DNA from: Kribbella caucasensis | Lineage (GTDB): Bacteria; Actinomycetota; Actinomycetes; Propionibacteriales; Kribbellaceae | Direction: 5' to 3' | Assembly (NCBI RefSeq): GCF_004361855.1 | Contig: NZ_SNWQ01000014.1 | Coordinates: forward strand, 1 to 64,000 | DNA: 64,000 nt | Shown: piece after piece, positions 57,381 to 64,000 of the stretch | How positions within the stretch are numbered: the first letter of the stretch is position 1 | Layout: each line of letters starts with the position of its first letter | Position numbers and translations under genes: made by a program | The notes under the pieces: model-generated | Database searches by the model: none | Told to the model about the DNA's origin: nothing | The model's input: the letters and a program-made list of their open reading frames with translations, nothing else

Positions 57381-57728
57381 TCAGGTCGACTCGGGGTCGA
57401 ACGGAGCTCGTTGTCCGGCGGGGAGCCGTTGGGGGGTGTCGTAGTCCATCGAGGACGAGACGGGCTTGTCGTCGTCGAAGTCGTCGTCGATGCCTTCGAG
57501 CAGGTGTTTGCGGACGAAGCTGCGGGGGTTCAGGTCGCGGACGTCGAGGTCGGCGAACTCCGGGCCGAGTTCGTTGCGCAGGTCGTTCTGGGCGTTGGTG
57601 ATCACCTGCCGGGCCTGACGGAGCAGCCGTCCCGCCGTCCGGGCGAACTCGGGCAGCCGGTCGGGCCCGAAGAGGAGTACGGCGATGATGGCGATCACCA
57701 CCAGCTCAAGCGGCCCGATGCCGAACAT
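57381..57728 (-). CDS. tatB: twin-arginine translocase subunit TatB
   Basis: 115 residues. MFGIGPLELVVIAIIAVLLFGPDRLPEFARTAGRLLRQ is the Tat A/B transmembrane helix, hinge (FGPDRLP) and amphipathic helix; the longer acidic tail fits TatB rather than TatA. It helps export folded proteins carrying RR signals. It lies at the end of the sigE-rseA-rseB-htrA block as in mycobacteria, with 68 bases to htrA. Confidence 0.9.
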   Translation of the reverse strand: MFGIGPLELVVIAIIAVLLFGPDRLPEFARTAGRLLRQARQVITNAQNDLRNELGPEFADLDVRDLNPRSFVRKHLLEGIDDDFDDDKPVSSSMDYDTPQRLPAGQRAPFDPEST

Positions 57729-57796
57729 GGCCCCACCTTTCGCTTCCGTTTGCCCGCGGACAGCGTAGCCGCCCCCTGGTCAGGCTGCCTTCCCGG

Positions 57797-59410
57797 TCAG
57801 CCGATCTGCTGGCCCAGGGTGACGTTGGCCTGGCGGGGTTTGCCGCCGCGCTCGTAGTCGAGGCGGATGGTCTCGCCCGGCCGGTGGGTGCGGATCGCGA
57901 CGATCAGGGCCTCGGCGCTGCCGACCAGCTGGTTGTTGATCGAGGTGATCACGTCACCGGGCCGCAGGCCGGCGCGCTGAGCGGGCGAGCCGGCGTTCAC
58001 CTGATCGACCCGCGCACCGTCTCCGTTGAACTCCATGTCGACGTTCGCGCCGATCACCGGGTACGACGCCTTGCCGTCGGCGATCAGCTGCTGCGCGGTC
58101 CGCCGGGCCTGGTCGATCGGGATGGCGAAACCGAGACCGATGTTGCCGCTGGAGCCCTCCGTCGCCCCGCGGACGGTCGCGATCGCGGAGTTGACCCCGA
58201 TCACGCGCGCGTTCATGTCCACCAGTGGTCCACCCGAGTTGCCGGGGTTGATCGCGGCGTCGGTCTGAAGCGCGTTGATGTAGGAGATCTCGCCCTCGCC
58301 ACCGGCGGTGACCGGACGGTTCTTCGCCGACACGATGCCCGAGGTGACCGTCCCGGCCAGGCCGAGCGGCGAGCCGATCGCGACCACGTCCTGCCCGACG
58401 ATCGCCTTGTCCGACTGGCCGAACTGCACCGACGGAGCCGCCAGCCCGACCACCTGGACCACGGCCAGGTCGTACGCCGGTGAGCGGCCGACCAGCCGGG
58501 CGGTCGAGGTCTTGCCCTTCTCGGTCACCACCTGGATCGAACCGCCCTGGGCCGCCCCGGAGACGACGTGATTGTTGGTCAGGATGTGGCCGGCGTTGTC
58601 GATCACGAAGCCGGAGCCGGTCGCGTTCGAGTCGTCCGCGCCCTCGACCTTGAGCTGGACCACGCTCGGCAGCAGCGTCGCCGCCACCGCGGACACCGAC
58701 CCGCTGCGGATCTTCGGGTCGGCGCCGGTCCCGATCGCCGGGCCGGACTGGTCGTCAGCCGGGGCGTTGTTGTCGAGCGCGACGACGGTGGCGGCCGCAC
58801 CGGCGCCCGCGATCAGGCCGACGATGAGGGCGACGATCGCGGCGATGGTCATCACCCGGCTGCTCTTCGGCGGCGGGGCCGGCGTGTAGGCGCGGGCCTG
58901 CTGCTGGTGCCAGTCGAGCGGTGGGGGCGGCACGTAAGTCAACTGTTGCGTCGGCCATGCCTGCCCCTGGTACACCGGGCGGAAGGCCGCCTGCCCGTTG
59001 CCGGAGCTGCTGCCCTGCCCGAAGCTGCGCTGTGTCATGGACCGCTCGGCCTGCCGGTACTGCGAGTTCCCGCCCGGCCGCGCCAGCGGCGTCGTACCGC
59101 TCCCCGGCGCAGGCGGCGTCAACGCCGAAACCGGAGGTCCGGAACCGGCCGCGCCCGCAGGTCCGGAGCCGGCCGCGCCCGCAGGCCCGGAGCCGGGCGC
59201 GCCGGAACTCGCCCCGTTCGAGCTGAGCGGGGCGCTTGCGGCGGCGGTCAGAGGCGTGGTGACCTCCTCGGAAGGGAGCGGCTTGGTCGCCTCGTCCGGG
59301 GGTACTACGGGGCCTGCCACCGGCCGGTCGGTGGTGAACTCGCGGGTTGCAGCCGGATCCGCTGGATCGCGCGGCATCCGCTGTGTCGGCTCGGCGTCAT
59401 CGGAGCTCAC
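57797..59410 (-). CDS. HtrA-type membrane-anchored serine protease (S1C) with PDZ domain
   Basis: 537 residues from a GTG start. A 180-residue cytoplasmic Pro/Gly/Ser-rich region includes a repeated GSGPAGAA octapeptide; one membrane helix follows at about 186-211. The protease domain has His281 (LTNNHVVSG), Asp314 (AYDLAVVQV) and Ser392 (NPGNSGGPL). The C-terminal PDZ (about 440-530) has ARVDQVNAGSPAQRAGLRPGDVITSIN. It degrades or refolds damaged envelope proteins, and mycobacterial counterparts belong to the SigE response. The long N-terminus could be a regulatory tail. Confidence 0.92.
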   Translation of the reverse strand: MSSDDAEPTQRMPRDPADPAATREFTTDRPVAGPVVPPDEATKPLPSEEVTTPLTAAASAPLSSNGASSGAPGSGPAGAAGSGPAGAAGSGPPVSALTPPAPGSGTTPLARPGGNSQYRQAERSMTQRSFGQGSSSGNGQAAFRPVYQGQAWPTQQLTYVPPPPLDWHQQQARAYTPAPPPKSSRVMTIAAIVALIVGLIAGAGAAATVVALDNNAPADDQSGPAIGTGADPKIRSGSVSAVAATLLPSVVQLKVEGADDSNATGSGFVIDNAGHILTNNHVVSGAAQGGSIQVVTEKGKTSTARLVGRSPAYDLAVVQVVGLAAPSVQFGQSDKAIVGQDVVAIGSPLGLAGTVTSGIVSAKNRPVTAGGEGEISYINALQTDAAINPGNSGGPLVDMNARVIGVNSAIATVRGATEGSSGNIGLGFAIPIDQARRTAQQLIADGKASYPVIGANVDMEFNGDGARVDQVNAGSPAQRAGLRPGDVITSINNQLVGSAEALIVAIRTHRPGETIRLDYERGGKPRQANVTLGQQIG

Positions 59411-59486
59411 GGTGCCCGCCTCACGTAGTCGTCGTCGTGGTCGGAGCGGCCCCGTCCGGTGTGCCGGGAAGGGCCTCCAGGATTGA

Positions 59487-60551
59487 TTATCCCAGCTTCC
59501 ACGAGAGCGCACTCATCGGAGTGAGCCAAGTCGCCATCCGGGCCAGTCCGGTACCGATCCGCTGGACGGCCGTGACGTTCACCGGCTGCTCGTGAGGGAA
59601 CGCCGCGACCACCTGCTCGAGTACGTCGGCCGGCGCGTCCCCGACCACGGTGTAGACGATCCCCCCGGACGACCAGATCGCGTACGACGGCATCCCGTGG
59701 CGCACGTAGACGCCGGGCGTCCCCGTCGCCGTGTAACCCGCCAGGGCGGCCGGATCGAGGGTGCCGCGCTGTTCGAAGACGGACACGTTGAAGAGGCCGT
59801 CGGAGTACGAGAACTGCAGTGAACCGGTCGTGGTGTCCCGGCGGACGTCGTACAGCTTGAGCGACGACGGCAGGTCGGTCGAACACGTCCAGCCCTGCGT
59901 CCGGAGGTCGTCCACGCGTCCCATCCCGACCGATTCGGAACCGGGCGTCATCGGCGGCAGATGCCCGAGGAACTCGGCGCCCTCGATCGTCAGCTCGGTG
60001 AACACGGTCGCCCGGACCAGCGTCTTGCCGTCCGTGCTGAACAGCTGCCGCTGCAGCAGCAGCCCGGTCGCGTGGTCGATCCAGAACCGCGCCGCCAGGG
60101 TCTGGTCACCGCGCAGCGCCTCGACCAGCACCGCAGTCCGCCCGATCGTGTCCGTGCAGCACTTGTAGACCAGCTCGTACGTCGCCTGCAGCAGCGCGAG
60201 TGGTCCGCCGTCCACAGCCGGGCTGGCCCCTTGTCCGGCCCGCTGCACGAACCCCTTCGCGCCGGGCGAGGACGACGAGCCGATCACGCTGATCTCGGAC
60301 CCCTGCGACGCGGCGTGCACGATGTCGAGCATCGCCGAACTGGACCCCTGTGGTCCCCACGCGGTGACGATCTGGGTGCCGTGGAACGACACGTGATCCG
60401 GCGCGTGCGCGGCACGCTCCAGCCAGCTGACGGCCGACGGCGAGTCCTCGCGTGACCCGGTCGGAACCGGTACGGCGGCCGCGGTCGGCAGGGGCAGGCC
60501 CATCCCGATCAGCGCGGTGCTGACCAGGACGGCGAGCCGGGAAAGGCTCAC
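59487..60551 (-). CDS. RseB/MucB-like sigma-E regulatory protein
   Basis: 354 residues with a signal peptide (MSLSRLAVLVSTALIGMGLPLPTAAA). The body shows the MucB/RseB pattern: ALSWLERAA-type start, LVSFHGTQIV, a mid-region FWIDHATGLLLQRQLFSTDGKTLVRATVFTEL and a C-terminal LQFSYSDGLFNVSVFEQRG. RseB proteins bind the anti-sigma factor outside the membrane and gate its degradation, sensing lipid or envelope damage. It is three bases after the anti-sigma gene, which strengthens the assignment. Confidence 0.85.
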   Translation of the reverse strand: MSLSRLAVLVSTALIGMGLPLPTAAAVPVPTGSREDSPSAVSWLERAAHAPDHVSFHGTQIVTAWGPQGSSSAMLDIVHAASQGSEISVIGSSSSPGAKGFVQRAGQGASPAVDGGPLALLQATYELVYKCCTDTIGRTAVLVEALRGDQTLAARFWIDHATGLLLQRQLFSTDGKTLVRATVFTELTIEGAEFLGHLPPMTPGSESVGMGRVDDLRTQGWTCSTDLPSSLKLYDVRRDTTTGSLQFSYSDGLFNVSVFEQRGTLDPAALAGYTATGTPGVYVRHGMPSYAIWSSGGIVYTVVGDAPADVLEQVVAAFPHEQPVNVTAVQRIGTGLARMATWLTPMSALSWKLG

Positions 60552-60554
60552 GGT

Positions 60555-61163
60555 TCAGCGCCCCGTCAGGGCCACCGGCTGGTACGTCGGATTCAGTCCG
60601 GCGTACACAGCCCCGTTGTAGGAATTCAGCAGCGCCACCGGGTCGGCGAACGGGCTCCCGCTCGTCGTCGCGGCGTGGTCCGCCGAGAAGCTCGCTACCG
60701 GCGGCTGCAACGCGGGCGGCTGCTCTCCACGCGCCGGGTCGCCCAGGACGAACGCCGTACCGAGCAGTGAGGCGACAGCGGCAGCAGACCCGGCCGCACC
60801 CAGCACGCCCGTACGCCGCCGCGACCGTGTGGCCCGTACGCCCGGGCGGGTGGCACCGCTTCGTCCGGCCGGAAACGCGGACCGCTGTGGGCTCAGCGAC
60901 ACCACCGGGGTGAGCACCGGGCGGACCTCCTCGCGCGGCTCCACGGAGAACGCGGAGACGCCGAGCAGGCGCTGCATCAAGTCATCGGACGGCTCCGGAG
61001 CAGCCAGCGCCGCCATCCGGGCCTTCAGCCGGCGCTGGGCCTCCACCTCGGCGCGGCAGTCGTCACAACCGACCAGGTGGCTCAGCACCTTGTCCCGCGA
61101 GTCGTGGTCCAGCTCGCCGTCGACGGCGGCGCTCAGCTTGTCGAGCGGGTGCTGCAGTGTCAC
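60555..61163 (-). CDS. rseA: zinc-type anti-sigma factor (RseA-like)
   Basis: 202 residues. The zinc anti-sigma motif is H29-x3-C33-x2-C36 (SHLVGCDDC), with an upstream acidic helix. A hydrophobic helix ([23 protein letters not shown], about 115-140) makes it a membrane protein with the C-terminus outside, where the RseB-like protein would dock. The GTG start overlaps the sigE stop (GTGA). It should hold SigE inactive until stress. Confidence 0.92.
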   Translation of the reverse strand: MTLQHPLDKLSAAVDGELDHDSRDKVLSHLVGCDDCRAEVEAQRRLKARMAALAAPEPSDDLMQRLLGVSAFSVEPREEVRPVLTPVVSLSPQRSAFPAGRSGATRPGVRATRSRRRTGVLGAAGSAAAVASLLGTAFVLGDPARGEQPPALQPPVASFSADHAATTSGSPFADPVALLNSYNGAVYAGLNPTYQPVALTGR

Positions 61164-61906
61164 CGGGCGTCACCTCCGGCGAGGAAGGCGCCGTCGGCAG
61201 GCGGACCGCTGATCCGGGAATGACCGGATCGCGGAGCGCGGTGCTCCAGGTGCTTGCGCAGCATCGAGCGGCCGCGGTGGATCCGGCTGCGCACGGTGCC
61301 GAGCTTGACGTCCAGCACCTCGGCGATCTCGTCGTACGTCATGCCCTCGATGTCGCACAGCACCACGGCCGCGCGGAAGTCCTCCGGCAGCGCGTCCAGC
61401 GCGTGCTGCACGTCGTGGTCGAACTGGTCCTGCTCGAGCTTCTCGGCCGGGCCCTCGCCCTTGGCCGGCAGCCGGTCGTGCGCGTCCTCGGGCAGCCCGT
61501 CGAAGCGGATCCGCTGCTTACGCCGCGCGCCGTCCAGGAACAGGTTGGTGGTGATCCGGTACAGCCAGCCCTCGAACGTGCCCGGTGTGTAACTGGACAG
61601 CGAGCGGAACACCCGGACGAAGACCTCCTGGGTCAGGTCCTCGGCGTCGTGCTTGTTCCCGGTCAGCCGGTACGCGAGCCGGTACACCCGGGCCGAGTGG
61701 GTCCGGACGATCTCGTCCCAGGACGGCAGCACCTCAGACTCGGCCTGACTCTCCGGCTGGATGAGTTGCGGCGGCTGATGGGGAGCCAGGGCAGGCGCCA
61801 CGGAGGTGTCGACCGGCTTCACGGCAACGCCTCCCTGGGTCCTCTCGGCAACGAGCGTGACCACCATGGTGCCGTGTTCACCGTCCTCTGCGCACGTCGG
61901 GGACAC
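61160..61906 (-). CDS. sigE: ECF sigma factor SigE
   Basis: 248 residues. Region 2 is [41 protein letters not shown] (about 60-105) with [17 protein letters not shown]; region 4 is [52 protein letters not shown]. The N-terminal 55 residues are an extension, as in mycobacterial SigE. The GTG at 61906 is used; ATG 13 codons later is possible. It directs transcription of envelope-stress genes, including its own operon. Confidence 0.93.
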   Translation of the reverse strand: MSPTCAEDGEHGTMVVTLVAERTQGGVAVKPVDTSVAPALAPHQPPQLIQPESQAESEVLPSWDEIVRTHSARVYRLAYRLTGNKHDAEDLTQEVFVRVFRSLSSYTPGTFEGWLYRITTNLFLDGARRKQRIRFDGLPEDAHDRLPAKGEGPAEKLEQDQFDHDVQHALDALPEDFRAAVVLCDIEGMTYDEIAEVLDVKLGTVRSRIHRGRSMLRKHLEHRAPRSGHSRISGPPADGAFLAGGDAR

Positions 61907-61941
61907 CCGGGTTAGACCCTGAGATGCCGGTACGACGATCC

Positions 61942-61968
61942 AACGTGGCGTGTGGACGGGAAGTTCCC
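61942..61968 (-). promoter_or_regulatory. SigE-type autoregulated promoter of the sigE operon
   Basis: Minus strand: -35 GGGAACTT (61961-61968), exactly 15 bases, then -10 CGTT (61942-61945). This matches the mycobacterial SigE consensus (gGGAACYt-N15/16-cGTT) at every position. Transcription would start about 61935, giving a leader of about 30 bases before the GTG start. The reading is strong on sequence alone. Confidence 0.75.
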
Positions 61969-62026
61969 GGTGGTCTCTCTCCTCCCAGTAGACGCCTCGG
62001 AGACGCCTGCTGGTTGGCGGTGTGGC

Positions 62027-62254
62027 CTATTTCTCCTCGATCACCGCGATCGGGTCGCCGTCGCGGACGACCTCGCCCTCGGACACCTTCAGCTCGGTGA
62101 TGGTCCCGGCCACCTCGGCGAGCACCGGGATCTCCATCTTCATCGACTCCAGGATGACGAGGGTGTCCTCCGGGCCCACCGTGTCCCCGGCCTTGGCGGT
62201 GACCTTCTGGACGTTCGCCACCAGCTCTGCCACCACGATGTGACTCACGCGCAC
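62027..62254 (-). CDS. biotin/lipoyl carrier domain protein (mini-BCCP)
   Basis: 75 residues forming a single biotinyl domain: TVGPEDTLVILESMKMEIPVLAEVAGTITELKVSEGEVVRDGDPIAVI. The biotin-accepting Lys39 sits in ESMKMEIPV. It resembles the small stand-alone carrier TB7.3 of Mycobacterium tuberculosis (Rv3221c). Its carboxylase partner is not adjacent. It lies 120 bases upstream of sigE in the same direction, and read-through into sigE is possible. Confidence 0.88.
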   Translation of the reverse strand: MRVSHIVVAELVANVQKVTAKAGDTVGPEDTLVILESMKMEIPVLAEVAGTITELKVSEGEVVRDGDPIAVIEEK

Positions 62255-62366
62255 TCCTCTGTTCCCGGATCCTCGGGCCCGATCCTAGGCCCCCGGGCCG
62301 GCATGACGGGCCCGGTACGCTACTACGCCACCCTCGCCGGCCTGACCCGAATCCCGGAGCCCACCC

Positions 62367-62978
62367 ATGCACCCTGAACACACCGAACTGCATGCGTGGG
62401 CGCGCGGCTGGGCGATCTCCCGCGCCACGCCGACACCAGTGGAGGTTCCCGGCGGTTACCGGATCGACGTCGGCCTCCCCGGACACCAGGTTCGCTACGT
62501 GCTCGCCGCCTTCGACCAGGCGCTGGTGGACAGCCTTCATCACCCCGGCACCTGGCTGAAGATCTGCGCCGAGACGGTTCGGCTGGATCCCCGCTGGCAC
62601 GTCGAGCCAACCGAGTACCTGATGAGCGCTCCGCTGTCCGGCGGCGTGGTCGCCGTCGCACCGGAGTACCGGCTCGAGGTGGTCGACCAGGCCGCAACCA
62701 CCGAAGTACGGATCATGGCTGGGGCCGAACTGGCGGCGCGTGGGAAGGCGGCGTTGACCGGTGAGTTCGCGGTGATCGACCAGGTCGAGACAGACCCCGA
62801 TCACCGCCGTCGAGGGCTCGGCAAATCGGTGATGAGTGCGTTGTCCGAAGCGACCACCCGGCGCGGCGCGACCACGGGCGTACTGGTCGCCACCGAAGAC
62901 GGCCGGGCGCTGTACAGCAGGCTCGGGTGGACTCTGGTGTCGCCGGTGACCGCCGCGTGGCTAGTCGAGGATTACTGA
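62367..62978 (+). CDS. GNAT-family N-acetyltransferase
   Basis: 203 residues. The C-terminal half is the GNAT domain: FAVIDQVETDPDHRRRGLGKSVMSAL (motif A) and LVATEDGRALYSRLGWTLVSPV (motif B). The N-terminal 100 residues have no recognisable fold. The acceptor is unknown. It is convergent with the SIS-domain gene and their coding ends overlap by 18 bases. Confidence 0.85.
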   Translation: MHPEHTELHAWARGWAISRATPTPVEVPGGYRIDVGLPGHQVRYVLAAFDQALVDSLHHPGTWLKICAETVRLDPRWHVEPTEYLMSAPLSGGVVAVAPEYRLEVVDQAATTEVRIMAGAELAARGKAALTGEFAVIDQVETDPDHRRRGLGKSVMSALSEATTRRGATTGVLVATEDGRALYSRLGWTLVSPVTAAWLVEDY

Positions 62979-63842
62979 GCGGGTGAGGCTTCGGGGCTGG
63001 TCGGGATTGAGGCCGAGGGACAGGGCCTTGGCGACCGCTACCCGTTGGGCGACCACCAGGGCGGCCATCGGGTCGAGGTCGGGGTGGTGGACGACGGTGG
63101 CGCCGGTGGCGGTGACGTCCTCGAGCAGGCCGGCCGGCGGCTCGCCGAAGATCCAGACGCCGCGGCCGGGCTGGGCGATCGCGATCGGGCCGTGCCGGTA
63201 GTCCATCGCCGGGTACGCCTCGGTCCAGGCCGCCGCCGCCTCGCGCTGCTTCAGGCCGGCCTCGTGCGCCAGGCCCACGGTCCACCGCGTCCCGACGTAC
63301 GTGACCTGCTCCAGCTTCGCCAGCTCGTCCACGTCGATCGTCAGCGCGGTCTCAGCATCAGCAGCGGCCTGCGACAGGTCCTGCCCCAGCGACGCCCGGA
63401 GCAAGGCCAGCGTCGTGGTCGCGAACCGCGTCTGTACGACGGACTGCTCGTCGGCGAAGTCCAGCAGGATCGTCTGATCGGCCAGCTCGAAGATCGGCGA
63501 ACCGACCGTCGCGGTGATGGCCACGGTCGGCACGGAGGTCTGCCGGATCAGGTCGAGCACCTCGGTGGTCGTCCCGGATCGGCTGATCACCACGATCACG
63601 TCGTACTGTCGCCCGAGCGGGAATTCGGACCCGGCGAACGCATCCGTCTCGCCCAGGCCGAGGTCCTCGCGCAGAGCGGCGTACGCCATCGCCATGAACC
63701 AGGAAGTGCCACAGCCCACGGCGGCGACCCGTTGACCGGGCTTGGGCAATGCGCCACCGTACTGCGCGAAACCGGTCGAGACCTGCCGCCAAAGGTCCGG
63801 CTGAGTGGCGATCTCGGTGCTCACGAACGGGGTGTCGGTCAT
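62961..63842 (-). CDS. SIS-domain sugar isomerase/deaminase-like protein
   Basis: 293 residues with two SIS domains: VAAVGCGTSWFMAMAYAAL and VIVVISRSGTTTEVLDLIRQTSVPTVAIT in the first, VTYVGTRWTVGLAHEAGLKQREAAAAWTEAYPAMDYRHGPIA in the second. This is the layout of the GlmS isomerase half and AgaS-type proteins, so an amino-sugar phosphate is the likely substrate. GGAGAAG precedes the ATG. It is divergent from a DeoR-family gene. Confidence 0.88.
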   Translation of the reverse strand: MTDTPFVSTEIATQPDLWRQVSTGFAQYGGALPKPGQRVAAVGCGTSWFMAMAYAALREDLGLGETDAFAGSEFPLGRQYDVIVVISRSGTTTEVLDLIRQTSVPTVAITATVGSPIFELADQTILLDFADEQSVVQTRFATTTLALLRASLGQDLSQAAADAETALTIDVDELAKLEQVTYVGTRWTVGLAHEAGLKQREAAAAWTEAYPAMDYRHGPIAIAQPGRGVWIFGEPPAGLLEDVTATGATVVHHPDLDPMAALVVAQRVAVAKALSLGLNPDQPRSLTRSVILD

Positions 63843-63864
63843 GTCTTCTCCGGAGATGTAATGG

Positions 63865-63890
63865 TCGAAACTGCTCGAACGTGATCGAAT
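63865..63890. promoter_or_regulatory. three 10-bp-spaced direct repeats, probable DeoR operator
   Basis: TCGAA occurs at 63865, 63875 and 63885, exactly one helical turn apart, between the divergent SIS and DeoR-type genes. DeoR-family regulators (AgaR, GlpR) bind direct repeats of short half sites on one DNA face. The position before both start codons supports control of both genes. Confidence 0.55.
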
Positions 63891-63943
63891 GGTGCCAACC
63901 GGCAGCCGCCCGGCTGACCGATTGTGTGAAGGAGGAGCCCCGG

Positions 63944-64000
63944 GTGAAGCGTTATGAACGGCTGAACACCTTGCTCGAGTCGCTCGCGGAAAAGGGCGCC
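63944..64000 (+). CDS. DeoR/GlpR-family regulator, N-terminal fragment
   Basis: Only the first 19 codons are in the window, reading MKRYERLNTLLESLAEKGA, the typical first helix of a DeoR HTH (R-x-x-x-L-L-x-x-L). A GTG start at 63944 follows AAGGAGGAG. The family call rests on these few residues plus the adjacent SIS gene and direct-repeat operator. Confidence 0.6.
   Translation, partial: MKRYERLNTLLESLAEKGA

Noticed and set aside
59139-59200. 24-bp repeats in the htrA 5' region as a mobile or regulatory repeat
   Set aside because: They encode a GSGPAGAA repeat within a disordered Pro/Gly-rich tail, so they are explained as coding low-complexity sequence.

Overview
The window is high-GC actinobacterial chromosome. 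Gene content and order point to the Propionibacteriales/Nocardioidaceae, most like Kribbella: an infC-rpmI-rplT-rRNA methyltransferase block, pheS-pheT, an argCJBDF-R-H run, tyrS and an rRNA operon all on the minus strand; a mycobacterial-style sigE-rseA-htrA-tatB block; an F420-type luciferase-like oxidoreductase; and class-wide small families (DUF1844, DUF1707). The genus is inferred from memory of gene order, not from a search.

Layout. 1-650: the 5' end of a 16S rRNA gene (minus) with its leader and two tandem promoters. 650-4830: tyrS, an APP1-type phosphatase, an LLM oxidoreductase and a 3-methyladenine DNA glycosylase. 4900-12141: a translationally coupled arginine operon (argC-J-B-D-F-R-H; argG is absent). 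12142-14676: an ECF41 sigma factor with its partner carboxymuconolactone-decarboxylase gene, then a GNAT gene. 14721-24004: a 1,964-residue LPxTG-anchored protein with 14 fibril-type repeats, a polytopic membrane protein and a GT2 glycosyltransferase with a one-base frameshift. 24123-29369: gamma-glutamyltransferase, pheT, pheS. 29475-33754: a frameshifted membrane gene, a VKOR gene, an MFS remnant, and IS607-type element A that truncates it. 33755-36783: rRNA methyltransferase, rplT, rpmI, infC (probable ATC start) and DUF1844.

36894-43927 is a sugar-use locus: solute-binding protein, two permeases and a GH18 enzyme in one operon, divergent from a LacI regulator and a GH5-like gene. Two matching near-palindromes probably are the LacI operators, and a ~170-bp imperfect palindrome lies between the divergent genes. 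43957-46660: a TetR gene and IS607-type element B. 46763-50399: DUF1707 protein plus a two-gene ABC exporter. 50396-56159: SseB-like protein, small membrane protein, P-loop kinase, methyltransferase, ECF42 sigma factor with its DGPF protein, aldose epimerase, PH-like protein. 56159-57319: hisG and hisE. 57381-61906: the sigE stress operon (sigE, zinc anti-sigma, RseB-like protein, HtrA, TatB) behind a near-perfect SigE-type promoter. 62027-64000: a mini biotin-carrier protein, GNAT, a SIS-domain isomerase, and the start of a DeoR regulator separated from it by three exactly 10-bp-spaced TCGAA repeats.

The most notable material is the pair of IS607-family elements. Both keep an intact RuvC-type TnpB nuclease and a nearly identical right end (omega RNA scaffold), while both serine recombinases are broken. 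Element A sits in a deleted MFS gene. Other points of interest are the giant hairpin near 41.6 kb, two single-base frameshifts, an 18-codon duplication inside pheT, and several matched regulator/operator pairs. I saw no tRNA gene, CRISPR array, prophage or complete new defence system.
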